Below, in pieces: positions 34,800 through 42,997 of a DNA stretch of 64,000 nucleotides (position 1 is the first letter of the stretch; every line of letters starts with the position of its first letter). The stretch is from the NCBI GenBank assembly GCA_024683485.1, contig JAIKYD010000003.1, positions 1 to 64,000 of the forward strand. The letters are read 5' to 3'. A program made the translations under genes and the position numbers. This stretch comes from Saccharofermentans sp. (GTDB taxonomy: Bacteria > Bacillota > Clostridia > Saccharofermentanales > Saccharofermentanaceae). The notes beneath the pieces are model-generated. The model was not told the origin of the DNA. It ran no database searches and worked only from the letters and a program-made list of their open reading frames with translations.

Positions 34800-35933
34800 T
34801 CAATTCTTGTAAGTTACGGGGATCTGAACTCCGGTCGATTCAAGGGCTTCCCTGAATACAACAAAGAAATCTTTGATATCATCTTCGTCTATAGCACCGA
34901 GAGAGCAAAGACGGAAAGTATTAGTAGTGCTGATCTTTCCGGGATAAATCGTAAATCCTCTCTCATAGCAGTAATCGTGAACCTTCTCAAAGCTCCAGTT
35001 GGGATCATCAGGATAGATGGCAGATGATACTAATCCGGCTCTCCATTCAGGTTTGATGACCTGTTTGAAACCAAGTTCATCAAGGCCGTTGTTTATGGCA
35101 TTGAACACGCGTGTGTGGCGTGCCCATTTCGCTTCCTCACCCTCGTTCCAGTATTCCTTAAGCGCCTGGATAGTCGCATATATCGTCTGTACCGGAGGCG
35201 TGAAATGCATCTCGCCTGTCTTCTCAAAGCATTCGTACTGCAGATAAAGATTGCAGTAGTAACTTCTCTTCGGGAAGTCTTTGGATGCTTCGATGATTGC
35301 CCTGTTTCCAACAACAAAAGAAAGTCCCGTAAACGACATCAAACCCTTCTGAGCAGATGCCATACAGAAATCGATGTTGTCTTCCTCAATATTAATAGGT
35401 CTCATGGCATAGGTCGATGTGGTATCAACCGTGAATATTGCATTGTACTTGTGAACAAGAGCACCTATCTCTCTTATGGGATTCAGTATGCCTGTTCCGG
35501 TCTCATTGTGTGTTGTGTGAACCAGCCCGATATCGGGATTCTCTTTCAGTGTCTTCTCGACAACATCAAGGTCAGGTCTCTCATCCACAGGGAACTTCAG
35601 ATCGATATAAGGAAGGCCGTAATACTGACATATCTCGACCGCCCTTGAGGAATAAGCGCCGTTGTTGATAACAAGGACCTTCTTTCCTTCAGGCAGCAGG
35701 CTGTTGACGCATATGTCGATGTTAATAGTGCCTGAACCGCAGAACAGCACGCTCGTATATTTCTCAAGATCCCCGTGAACAATTTTGACGAGGTCTTCAC
35801 GGATTCCCTTCATAAGTCCGGCAAATTCTTTCTCGCGCGGACAGATATCAGGAACGACCTGGGCATACTTTACCGTATCCGTTGTCGTGGACGGACCGGG
35901 ATTAAGAAGGATATTTCTCTTTACTGGATCCAT
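34800..35933 (-). CDS. 2-aminoethylphosphonate transaminase
   Basis: PLP enzyme of 377 residues that interconverts phosphonoacetaldehyde and 2-aminoethylphosphonate. It begins KRNILLNPGPSTTTDTVKYAQV, the AEP transaminase signature. FCGSGTINIDICVNSLL, TTHNETGTGILNPI, FTVDTTSTYAMRPI and the PLP-Lys in SAQKGLMSFTGLSF near residue 190 follow. Next to PEP mutase and the decarboxylase it should run in the biosynthetic direction, although homologous PhnW enzymes degrade AEP. It lies 10 bases before the PEP mutase gene. GGAG precedes ATG 35933. Confidence 0.95.
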   Translation of the reverse strand: MDPVKRNILLNPGPSTTTDTVKYAQVVPDICPREKEFAGLMKGIREDLVKIVHGDLEKYTSVLFCGSGTINIDICVNSLLPEGKKVLVINNGAYSSRAVEICQYYGLPYIDLKFPVDERPDLDVVEKTLKENPDIGLVHTTHNETGTGILNPIREIGALVHKYNAIFTVDTTSTYAMRPINIEEDNIDFCMASAQKGLMSFTGLSFVVGNRAIIEASKDFPKRSYYCNLYLQYECFEKTGEMHFTPPVQTIYATIQALKEYWNEGEEAKWARHTRVFNAINNGLDELGFKQVIKPEWRAGLVSSAIYPDDPNWSFEKVHDYCYERGFTIYPGKISTTNTFRLCSLGAIDEDDIKDFFVVFREALESTGVQIPVTYKN

Positions 35934-35948
35934 TTTCGTTACACTCCA

Positions 35949-36839
35949 TCAAACATCATATGTGGGATCTATCTTCTTGAGTTCCTTGAAGGTATCTATC
36001 TCAACGATATCCTCATCAAAGCACTCCCGTACTTCCACTGCATAATTCTTCTTCCTGTAAACAAGAGGGACCTGTTCCCAGTATCTCTCCTTGCCGCCTG
36101 GTGTCGAGAACACATCGGGAATATCCTTGGCAAGCTTCTTTCCGTCCTCTTCATTCCAGTAGCTTATGCCAACCATCTGCCAGCAGTCTTCCCCGCCAAC
36201 TTTCTCTTCAACGATAACTCCGTCCTTGACCTCAAAACACCAGTCATCCGTGCGGTCTTTTCTGATGGCAAGGAAGTCTGAAGTATAGTGATATTTCGTG
36301 ATTATCTTGTGATTTGATAAGAGCAGGTCTGCCTCAAAAACATAGGCGTTGGAAAGCAGTTCCTTTGCAATCATGGAAGAGCTTATGTTATTTGCCTCAT
36401 TATAAACGGGATTCTCAAGGAACCTGATCATAGGATACTTGTAAAGAAGCTGATCGAACTGCTCCGCAAGATATCCGCGGACAATATAGATCTCTTCGAT
36501 ACCGGCTTCAAGACAGGCATCGATAAGGTGATCGATGATCCTTGTGCCCTTTACTCTGACAAGCGGCTTGGGAGTATTAAAGGTTATGGGAACAAGCCTG
36601 GAACCGAATCCTGCCGCGATAAAGATGGCTCGCTTCGCTCTGTAAGGTTCAAGAGCGTTCATTCCGTCTGCAGTAATGCTGCCATTTGAAACAAGTCCTG
36701 CATCCGTGAGTTCCTTGACCGCCCTGTTGACCGTACCGAGGCTGTGGCCTGTAAGTTTTTCAATGTCTCTCTGCGTTAAAGGACCGGATTCCAAAGCCAT
36801 CCTCTCCAACACGTCAAACTGTTTTCTAGTAAGATTCAT
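35949..36839 (-). CDS. Winged-helix/LicC-like cytidylyltransferase (PntC-type)
   Basis: 296 residues. The first 65 or so are a winged HTH: GPLTQRDIEKLTGHSLGTVNRAVKELTDAGLV. The rest is a sugar-nucleotide type transferase with AIFIAAGFGSRLVPITFNTPKPL near residues 72-94, EIYIVRGY and VFEADLLLSN. LicC-like proteins make CDP-choline, and PntC makes CMP-2-aminoethylphosphonate. In this operon the second is far more likely. It is the first gene of the operon, so its HTH could read the state of the pathway and act on its own promoter. CAGGAG precedes ATG 36839. Confidence 0.88.
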   Translation of the reverse strand: MNLTRKQFDVLERMALESGPLTQRDIEKLTGHSLGTVNRAVKELTDAGLVSNGSITADGMNALEPYRAKRAIFIAAGFGSRLVPITFNTPKPLVRVKGTRIIDHLIDACLEAGIEEIYIVRGYLAEQFDQLLYKYPMIRFLENPVYNEANNISSSMIAKELLSNAYVFEADLLLSNHKIITKYHYTSDFLAIRKDRTDDWCFEVKDGVIVEEKVGGEDCWQMVGISYWNEEDGKKLAKDIPDVFSTPGGKERYWEQVPLVYRKKNYAVEVRECFDEDIVEIDTFKELKKIDPTYDV

Positions 36840-36864
36840 AATAACTCCTGATGTTTAATATTGA

Positions 36865-36939
36865 CACATTATCGCACCGATATTGAACACACGTCAATCT
36901 TTTTAATATAAATGCCACATTACTGCACCATGTTAATCC
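36865..36939. repeat. Two imperfect direct repeats at the phosphonate-operon promoter
   Basis: CACATTATCGCACCGATATT (from 36865) and CACATTACTGCACCATGTTA (from 36916) agree at 14 of 20 bases and are 51 bases apart. The first covers the predicted -10 box of the operon and the second lies upstream of the -35. They may be operator half-sites, possibly for the winged-helix domain of the first gene; this is inference. Confidence 0.4.
36868..36897 (-). promoter_or_regulatory. Predicted promoter of the phosphonate-glycan operon
   Basis: TTGACG (36897-36892) and GATAAT (36873-36868) with an 18-base spacer on the minus strand. Transcription would start about 20 bases before ATG 36839. It is the only convincing promoter seen for the 12-gene run down to 23784. 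Confidence 0.6.
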
Positions 36940-36947
36940 GCAGGATA

Positions 36948-36975
36948 TTGCAATTTGGAAGGTTGAATGTATAAT
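36948..36975 (+). promoter_or_regulatory. Predicted ribU promoter
   Basis: TTGCAA (36948-36953) and a perfect TATAAT (36970-36975), spaced by 16 bases. The start site would fall at about 36982, at the 5' edge of the FMN riboswitch. Confidence 0.65.
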
Positions 36976-36978
36976 TTG

Positions 36979-37116
36979 AGGCGTCCAAGGCGGAGTGTGA
37001 TTCTCCGACCGGCGGTAAGCGTCATAGCGCAAGCCCGCAAGCCTCATAAATCATTAAGGTGAGGTTGACCCGGTGGGATTCCGGGGCCGACGGTAAAGTC
37101 CGGAAGAAAGGAAGTG
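36979..37116 (+). promoter_or_regulatory. FMN riboswitch (RFN element) upstream of ribU
   Basis: The conserved RFN blocks are present in order: GATTCTCCGACCGGCGGTAA, AGCCCGCAAGCC, then GGGATTCCGGGGCCGACGGT and AAAGTCCGGAAG. The element ends about 8 bases before ATG 37125, and the ribosome site GGAAG lies at its 3' edge, where TCC near 36985 can pair with GGA in helix P1. FMN binding would thus hide the ribosome site, so translational control is more likely than termination; no separate terminator stem is seen. Confidence 0.93.
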
Positions 37117-37124
37117 TATTTTCT

Positions 37125-37784
37125 ATGACTGAAACCCATGTAACCGTTAAGACGGATTCCCGTTCTGCACGCAAGATCATGATCCGCAGGATCGCTGCCT
37201 GCGCCATTCTGACAGCGATGGCTGTTCTGCTTATGTATCTTGAGATTCCGCTCCCGTTTATGCCGGTATTCCTTAAGTTTGATTTCGCCGAACTTCCGGT
37301 TCTTATCGGAACATTTGCACTGGGTCCCGTCTGGGGGATCGTGATCGAGCTTCTCAAGAACCTGATCCACCTGCCTGTTACACAGACCATGGGTATCGGT
37401 GAGCTGTCGAACTTCATCACCGGGGTTATCTATGTCGGAACAGCAGGTCTCATTTACCGCAAATTCCGCACCAAAAAAGGCGCAGCAGCCTCAATGGCCA
37501 TAGCAACACTTGTACTTGCCATAGTCTCAGTACCCGTCAACGCTTTCATCACTCTTCCCTTATACGGTTCCATAATGAACTTCCCCATTGAAGCCATCAT
37601 CGGAATGAGTGCTGATGCAAACCCGCTCGTTAAGGACAAGATCTCTCTCCTACTGGCCGTGTTCGTTCCTTTTAACCTTTTCAAGGGAACTGTTGTCGGA
37701 ATCATCACATTCTTCGTTTATAAGCCGATCTCCAAACTTATCAACAGGACTTACGACGAGACACACATTAAAGAGAAAGCCTGA
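37125..37784 (+). CDS. ribU: Riboflavin ECF transporter S component (RibU)
   Basis: Substrate-binding membrane subunit that takes up riboflavin together with a shared ECF energizing module encoded elsewhere. The track ORF begins inside the riboswitch at 37059; ATG 37125 (MTETHVTVKTDS, 219 residues) follows AAAGGAAG and is preferred. About six hydrophobic segments follow a basic N-terminus. IPLPFMPVFLKFDFAELPVLIG and LIKNLIHL-like ELLKNLIHLPVTQTMGIGELSNF are typical of RibU. The FMN riboswitch directly upstream confirms the substrate. Confidence 0.96.
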   Translation: MTETHVTVKTDSRSARKIMIRRIAACAILTAMAVLLMYLEIPLPFMPVFLKFDFAELPVLIGTFALGPVWGIVIELLKNLIHLPVTQTMGIGELSNFITGVIYVGTAGLIYRKFRTKKGAAASMAIATLVLAIVSVPVNAFITLPLYGSIMNFPIEAIIGMSADANPLVKDKISLLLAVFVPFNLFKGTVVGIITFFVYKPISKLINRTYDETHIKEKA

Positions 37785-37884
37785 ACTAAGGACATCAGCT
37801 GTTCTGATCAGACATTAAGACAGGCTGAGGTGTGATCTATACTCAGTTAATTCCTTTGGTGACAGTGAAATAGTTTTTATACTA

Positions 37885-40521
37885 TTATCCCTGTTCACCA
37901 TTATCAACTGTGCCTGATTTTTCGACACTACCATTTACAGCTGTCTTTCTCTTTTTATGATCAACAACGATTAATACAACGCAGCCAATAAAAGCTGTTC
38001 CAAACAGATACAAGCCATAGTCAAGCCATGCCGGGAAGAATCTTAATTCATATGTGTGGGAACCTTCAGGCGCATTTACAGACATGAACAGATCCAAAGT
38101 TTTTTCTATATCAGCCTTCTGTCCGTCGATGTAACAGGTCCAGCCTTCGTCCCAGGGGATCGTGAACAGGATCACCTGGCCTTCTGATGCTGTAAAAGAA
38201 CCCTTCAGGCAAGTTTCTTTCTCAACATTTACAGAGATGTCTCTTGCATTCAATTCTTTTGCATATCCGGCGACCAGGCTGTTATCTGCCACTGCATATA
38301 CCATTTTGGATCCAAAACTCATAAGGGCGTCCCCAGGCTTCTGACCCTCTCCGACCGTCTGTGTATCGGTTACAGTATCTCCTTCCTGATAATAGCCGAT
38401 ATATTTCATGGTCAGTTCACTGCTTCCGTTTGAAGAATCAGGAACAGAAGTATCACAACGGTATATAGGACCAGTTTTCGATGCAACAAATGAAGCTTCA
38501 ATATATGCTTCACCGGAAGCATCATACTGGACACCATTGCGTATTTCTTCACTTGTGACAGTCATTAATCCTTCAGGATCCTGATATGTAAAAGTAACAT
38601 CGTCCTGAATGGTAAAGATATCTCCGTCAAGCCCGGTCATGCTCTTCCAGACATCGTTTAGATTCTCGAACACATTATTTCCCATCTCAATGCTCTCTAT
38701 CTCACGGTTTGACAGAACAGCAATTTCCAGAGCATTCTCATTTAAATAAATGTAATTTTCTCCGGCAGCAGATATCTGTGCATAATCTTTTTCTTCAGTG
38801 ATATCTTCACGTGAGGCGGTAATATACTTCAGACCAAGAAGAGCGTCAGTTGCAGCCGGTGCACCGGTCTGGTACCAGTGCCTCATACTGTGCCAGTTTA
38901 TTCCCAGCCTGTTAAGCTGCTGATGAATAAACTTCCTGTCTCCGGGACCGGAATGGGTAACTCCGTTATAACCATACTGAACAGGATCAGAAGAATAGCC
39001 GCCAAGATCCGTTTTGTCTTTTTCCATCCGGAAGAAACCGCTGTCAAACGATCTGATCGCATCCACAGAACCACTGGCGGACTCGAGATTTGCCAGATAC
39101 TGCGTCTGATCCATTTCCCATTCTCTGACATTCAATATTGATATTGCAAAATTGGCAAAAAGGTTCATCGACAACGGCAGGACAAGCAGCGCCGTCAGAT
39201 AAACTTTTTTCTGGCTGCGCTTCTTGTAAAACTTATAGATGACATACATCGTAAGCATCAGCGCAAGATCCAATACCACTAATCCGCCGCTTATAAATTC
39301 ATAGCTGACAGAGAATATAACTACTGTTGAGGCCAGAATGATAAGCCCGCATTTTCTGATGTCTTCCCCGTCCAGTTCATCAATATATCCGAATTCCTCG
39401 GCTGCCAGCAGTATCAGAAAGAATGTGAAAACAAATGAGTATCTGTAATTGAACCAGTTGGTGTGCGTGCCGCCGTGCATCAGTTTTGTGAATACAGAAA
39501 CATAGAAGGTCAACAGATAGAAGCCAAGAACAAAGCCTGCGGCCTTTCTCCTGCGGATGTCTATCTTCCTGTTGATAAAGAACAGAATGACCAGACAGAC
39601 CACAAGAATCCCGCAGAATATGAACGGCAGACCATCTTCTAATTCATCGCAGCTGTTTGCTCCGGAAAAGAGTTTTGAGAATATCTGGATAAAAGGCATA
39701 TTCTCATCGAAAAGCAATCCTCCCTTATCCTGATCGATACGCCCTCCTGAATATGCTTTTATCGCCGGCATCCACACCGGAGCAGCAAGCAATCCTGCAA
39801 TCACAGATGATATTGACCACTTAAGGATAATGCTCTTTCTGTCGCATTCAGACGTATACAGATATGCCCCGAAAATAATTACCGAAGCAACACACAGCAT
39901 AAACCCGAAGTAGAAACTGAAGAATATCGATAAAGCCAGGGAAACGATATAAAGAAGCGGTGATCTGCCTCTGAAGATCTTCCTGAGTCCTAAAGCTATC
40001 AGAGGAAGGAACTGGGGGCCGATGAAGAAGAAGAAATGGAAGCAGTAAGCCACATTAAAACCCATGAGGGCATAACTTGTGGAAAACAGCAGATTGCTTA
40101 GATCATGCCCTCTTACATCAGCCAGCAAAAGATACATTGTCACGCCGCAGATGCAGATATTGATAACCGTTATCCACGTGAAGTATTCCGTCATATTCTC
40201 CGGCGTTGCAAAGAAAGTGAGAAGCGTAACCGGTGTTATTCCGCCCCAGGCCAAAAGGCTCCATTCATTTCCTCCGAGGCCGTTCTTAAAAGAATAAAAG
40301 AGGTTCTCCTGCCCGTGCAGAATCCTGCTGAAATTGGAGAAACTTCTTACATAAAGCGTCCCGTCACTTATGGCCAGATTATGGCTGCCAAAAGGTGTTA
40401 TCCCAAGAACAAACAGTGCGGCTATGACAAGAATACATGGAAGCAGAAAAGAGAGAAGCAAATAAATGACTTTGCCGTCTCCGGTCTTTATCTTCAATTT
40501 TTCATCCGTAAATGATTCCAT
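37885..40521 (-). CDS. YfhO-family large membrane protein
   Basis: 878 residues. The first 460 or so contain about 12 hydrophobic segments, then a long extracytoplasmic region to about 830, a final membrane segment (YGLYLFGTAFIGCVVLIVV) and a basic tail. GTLYVRSFSNFSRILHGQENLFYSFKNGLGGNEWSLLAW is the loop typical of YfhO. YfhO proteins have GT-C-like topology, and characterised members add sugars to lipoteichoic acid. It ends a three-gene minus-strand unit with an esterase and an O-antigen ligase-like protein. A role in glycosylating an exported polymer is likely; the substrate is unknown. AGGAG precedes ATG 40521. Confidence 0.88.
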   Translation of the reverse strand: MESFTDEKLKIKTGDGKVIYLLLSFLLPCILVIAALFVLGITPFGSHNLAISDGTLYVRSFSNFSRILHGQENLFYSFKNGLGGNEWSLLAWGGITPVTLLTFFATPENMTEYFTWITVINICICGVTMYLLLADVRGHDLSNLLFSTSYALMGFNVAYCFHFFFFIGPQFLPLIALGLRKIFRGRSPLLYIVSLALSIFFSFYFGFMLCVASVIIFGAYLYTSECDRKSIILKWSISSVIAGLLAAPVWMPAIKAYSGGRIDQDKGGLLFDENMPFIQIFSKLFSGANSCDELEDGLPFIFCGILVVCLVILFFINRKIDIRRRKAAGFVLGFYLLTFYVSVFTKLMHGGTHTNWFNYRYSFVFTFFLILLAAEEFGYIDELDGEDIRKCGLIILASTVVIFSVSYEFISGGLVVLDLALMLTMYVIYKFYKKRSQKKVYLTALLVLPLSMNLFANFAISILNVREWEMDQTQYLANLESASGSVDAIRSFDSGFFRMEKDKTDLGGYSSDPVQYGYNGVTHSGPGDRKFIHQQLNRLGINWHSMRHWYQTGAPAATDALLGLKYITASREDITEEKDYAQISAAGENYIYLNENALEIAVLSNREIESIEMGNNVFENLNDVWKSMTGLDGDIFTIQDDVTFTYQDPEGLMTVTSEEIRNGVQYDASGEAYIEASFVASKTGPIYRCDTSVPDSSNGSSELTMKYIGYYQEGDTVTDTQTVGEGQKPGDALMSFGSKMVYAVADNSLVAGYAKELNARDISVNVEKETCLKGSFTASEGQVILFTIPWDEGWTCYIDGQKADIEKTLDLFMSVNAPEGSHTYELRFFPAWLDYGLYLFGTAFIGCVVLIVVDHKKRKTAVNGSVEKSGTVDNGEQG

Positions 40522-40548
40522 CGAAGGCTGCTCCTGAATTTTCCGGAA

Positions 40549-41436
40549 TTATCTTCTTCCAACCGCATTCTCAGCGATAATCCCTATTGACTTGACCGAT
40601 TGGGGCCACTCGGGATGCGCTATGGGAAAGACGTGATGCATCTTAAGATCGCCTTCATTTTTCGCCTCATAGTATAGAGCATTATCAAAATGTTCTTTAA
40701 ATGCCCTGTCCTGCTCACGAAGGAAATCTTCTTCACCGGTGATTATCGCTATCCTGAGATCGCTGTCCCGTTCCGCGATCAGACCGAGATCATACGCGTA
40801 GTCAGGAAGGCGCTGCGTATCTGTGCGGTCATCGATGCGGTTCTCAAAATATAACCCCGGAAAACCCTTTGGATGGTTCTGGATCCCGGGACAGATAAGT
40901 CCTGCGGATTCGACTGTACCTTTGGGTTTCTCGAAAACCCACATCCTGTGTGCTATATGTCTGCTCCTGGCAGCAATAGCCACCATGTAAGCAAGATATC
41001 CTCCCGCTGAATCACCAACGGTGTGAAACTTTTTGAACCCGTACTTTATATAAACAAAATTGATCGCTTTGAATATCTCCGTAATTATCTGCGGGAGTTC
41101 AGCTTCCGGCATTAACGTATAGTCAACATTGACAACGGGGATTCCGGCTTTGATCGCCAGATGCATGCCGAAATTCTGATCAAGTTTCTTGAACCCGTAA
41201 ACAAAAGCACCGCCGTGGATCAGTATGAAGCATTCTCTCGCGCCGACACAGCCGAACGGTGTATAGACATCCAGTTTGAGAGGCTTGGGGCCGTCCTTGT
41301 AAGTAATGTCCATCTCCGTTTTGCATCCCGCAGGAAAAACCTCATTCTCAAGTCTGGGCGTATCAAAAGCCGTACAGTTCCTGATAAAGATCTGCCTTTC
41401 CTTCTCTGCTTTGTGCCGGATGAAAGAGTTGAACAA
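40549..41436 (-). CDS. Alpha/beta hydrolase, HSL-type esterase
   Basis: Cytoplasmic serine esterase/lipase-like protein of 295 residues. The oxyanion motif is FILIHGGAFVYG near residue 75, the nucleophile Ser is in VGDSAGGYLAYM near residue 140, the acid is probably the Asp in ITGEEDFLREQ and the His lies in KMHHVFPIAHPEWP near residue 275. The start codon is TTG 41436, supported by AAGGAAGGAGG 6 bases upstream; no ATG fits better. It lies between the O-antigen ligase and YfhO genes, so it may trim or transfer acyl groups on the glycan, but its substrate is unknown. Confidence 0.85.
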   Translation of the reverse strand: MFNSFIRHKAEKERQIFIRNCTAFDTPRLENEVFPAGCKTEMDITYKDGPKPLKLDVYTPFGCVGARECFILIHGGAFVYGFKKLDQNFGMHLAIKAGIPVVNVDYTLMPEAELPQIITEIFKAINFVYIKYGFKKFHTVGDSAGGYLAYMVAIAARSRHIAHRMWVFEKPKGTVESAGLICPGIQNHPKGFPGLYFENRIDDRTDTQRLPDYAYDLGLIAERDSDLRIAIITGEEDFLREQDRAFKEHFDNALYYEAKNEGDLKMHHVFPIAHPEWPQSVKSIGIIAENAVGRR

Positions 41437-41456
41437 GGGAAGCCTCCTTCCTTATG

Positions 41457-42860
41457 TCACTTCTTTTTAAAAGAAATGGGCTTTGTCCTCGGTGTTACCA
41501 GACCTAATATGATCCAGAAATAAGGTGCAACGTTCATAACACTGCTGCTAATGAGTGCCTGTGAAATATAAGCAACAAACACACCGAAGAAGATCCACAA
41601 AAGACTGCGTCTGACGTCATTCTTCTCACTGAATATTGCCTTAACTGAACTTACAGTAGCATAGATAAGAAGCGCCAAATAGTTGATGAGTGCAAATACA
41701 CCCTGAGTTGCAAGTGTGTGGATATATTCTGAGTGACCCTTACTCTGAACATACATACCTTTTTGCCAGCCGGGCTGTTCCCTGAATGCTTCCGCAAGAT
41801 TATCGAGTCCGATACCGGTGAGCCAGTGGCGGGGAACACTTGAGAGTGCCGCTCTCCAGATATCACCTCTTCCGTTGCCGAAGTCACCTGTCTGAGTTAT
41901 CGATGTTGTATCTTCAACAGTCTGCTCCAGCTTATCGGTGATAGATGATTCCAATATGATATTGAGAATGATCACCGCAATGTATCCGATGATCATTGTG
42001 ATGAAGTCGATCGTGATCTGTCTCAATGAATCCTTATCGATAGCGCCTTTGTTCATAACGATAAGAGAAACGATATACATCAGGATCATGGCTCCGAGTC
42101 CGACCCAGGCAAGACGTGCCATGCTTGAGATCATTGTATAGAACATGAGAATTGACAATGCGAAGAAAACCCACTTTGCCGCTTTCTTTTTGAAGAGTTT
42201 TGAGCTCATTATAAACAGTCCTGAAGTGGCTGCTGTAAGAACACAGGAAAGCGTTCCGTAGAAATTGGTATTCTGAAGCAATCCGTATGCTGCCGTATAA
42301 CCCGGACGGTCAGCCTCGTACAGACAGTAAGCTATCTCTATTCCGCGTGTCTGAAGGAATGCGACCGTTCCCTGGATAAGTGCAACGATTGCATAAGTGA
42401 ATATGATTTTCCTGCGGAGTTTGGTATCTTCGATCATGGAACCGGCATAGAAAAGCCCATAGTAGCAGAGGAAATGCAGCGGGTGTTCCATATAGTATCT
42501 GAAACCGTCAGAGAACACTCCAAAATTCTTCGAGCAGAACATCGATACAAGCATAAAGAACATAAGCGTAAAGTAGAAGATGTCTGCCACATAAAGTTTG
42601 AACTTGCCGGACACTGCTCTGGATATAAAAGAGAGAACAACAAAGGCAGTCAGGATGATGCCGAATAACCCGACAATATAAGGCTGGCAGTAGGAAGGAT
42701 ACATAAACCTGAAAGCCTTGATTTTGGAACTCTTCAGAACCTCATTAATGATCTCTGCCACCGGCAGGAACACGAGCAGTACCATTGATATATAACAGAA
42801 CACTTTGTCGGAAGCGATCTTAGCAAGCACGGGTGTTTTTGCTTTTACTTCTCCAGTCAT
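41457..42860 (-). CDS. O-antigen ligase/polymerase-like membrane protein (Wzy_C)
   Basis: About 467 residues with 11-12 hydrophobic segments. The Wzy/WaaL family loop is in the C-terminal third: SSVPRHWLTGIGLDNLAEAF near residue 340 and SKGHSEYIHTLATQG near residue 385, with the conserved His residues. Such proteins polymerise lipid-linked repeats or transfer glycans to an acceptor outside the membrane. In a Gram-positive it may be the polymerase missing from the operon at 23784-36839. The track starts at TTG 42881; ATG 42860 (MTGEVKAK) is better placed after AGAGGT, with ATG 42866 as alternative. Confidence 0.88.
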   Translation of the reverse strand: MTGEVKAKTPVLAKIASDKVFCYISMVLLVFLPVAEIINEVLKSSKIKAFRFMYPSYCQPYIVGLFGIILTAFVVLSFISRAVSGKFKLYVADIFYFTLMFFMLVSMFCSKNFGVFSDGFRYYMEHPLHFLCYYGLFYAGSMIEDTKLRRKIIFTYAIVALIQGTVAFLQTRGIEIAYCLYEADRPGYTAAYGLLQNTNFYGTLSCVLTAATSGLFIMSSKLFKKKAAKWVFFALSILMFYTMISSMARLAWVGLGAMILMYIVSLIVMNKGAIDKDSLRQITIDFITMIIGYIAVIILNIILESSITDKLEQTVEDTTSITQTGDFGNGRGDIWRAALSSVPRHWLTGIGLDNLAEAFREQPGWQKGMYVQSKGHSEYIHTLATQGVFALINYLALLIYATVSSVKAIFSEKNDVRRSLLWIFFGVFVAYISQALISSSVMNVAPYFWIILGLVTPRTKPISFKKK

Positions 42861-42900
42861 CTCCATACCTCTTGTACACAAAACATTTATTTATCTAAAT

Positions 42901-42929
42901 TATTATAAAGAACTTGCATTTCTTTTGAA
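42901..42929 (-). promoter_or_regulatory. Predicted promoter of the O-antigen ligase-esterase-yfhO unit
   Basis: TTTCAA (42929-42924) and TATAAT (42906-42901) with a 17-base spacer on the minus strand, in the spacer shared with the fumarase genes. The -10 is perfect and the -35 is weak. Confidence 0.55.
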
Positions 42930-42997
42930 AGTGCGTAAACATTCACGCTGTTACTTGTTATATAATTGTCACGAAAATCAAAAATGGAGATTCTGAT

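Noticed and set aside
37785-37884. Terminator after ribU
   Set aside because: Small hairpins such as ATCAG/CTGAT are present, but none is followed by a T-run.
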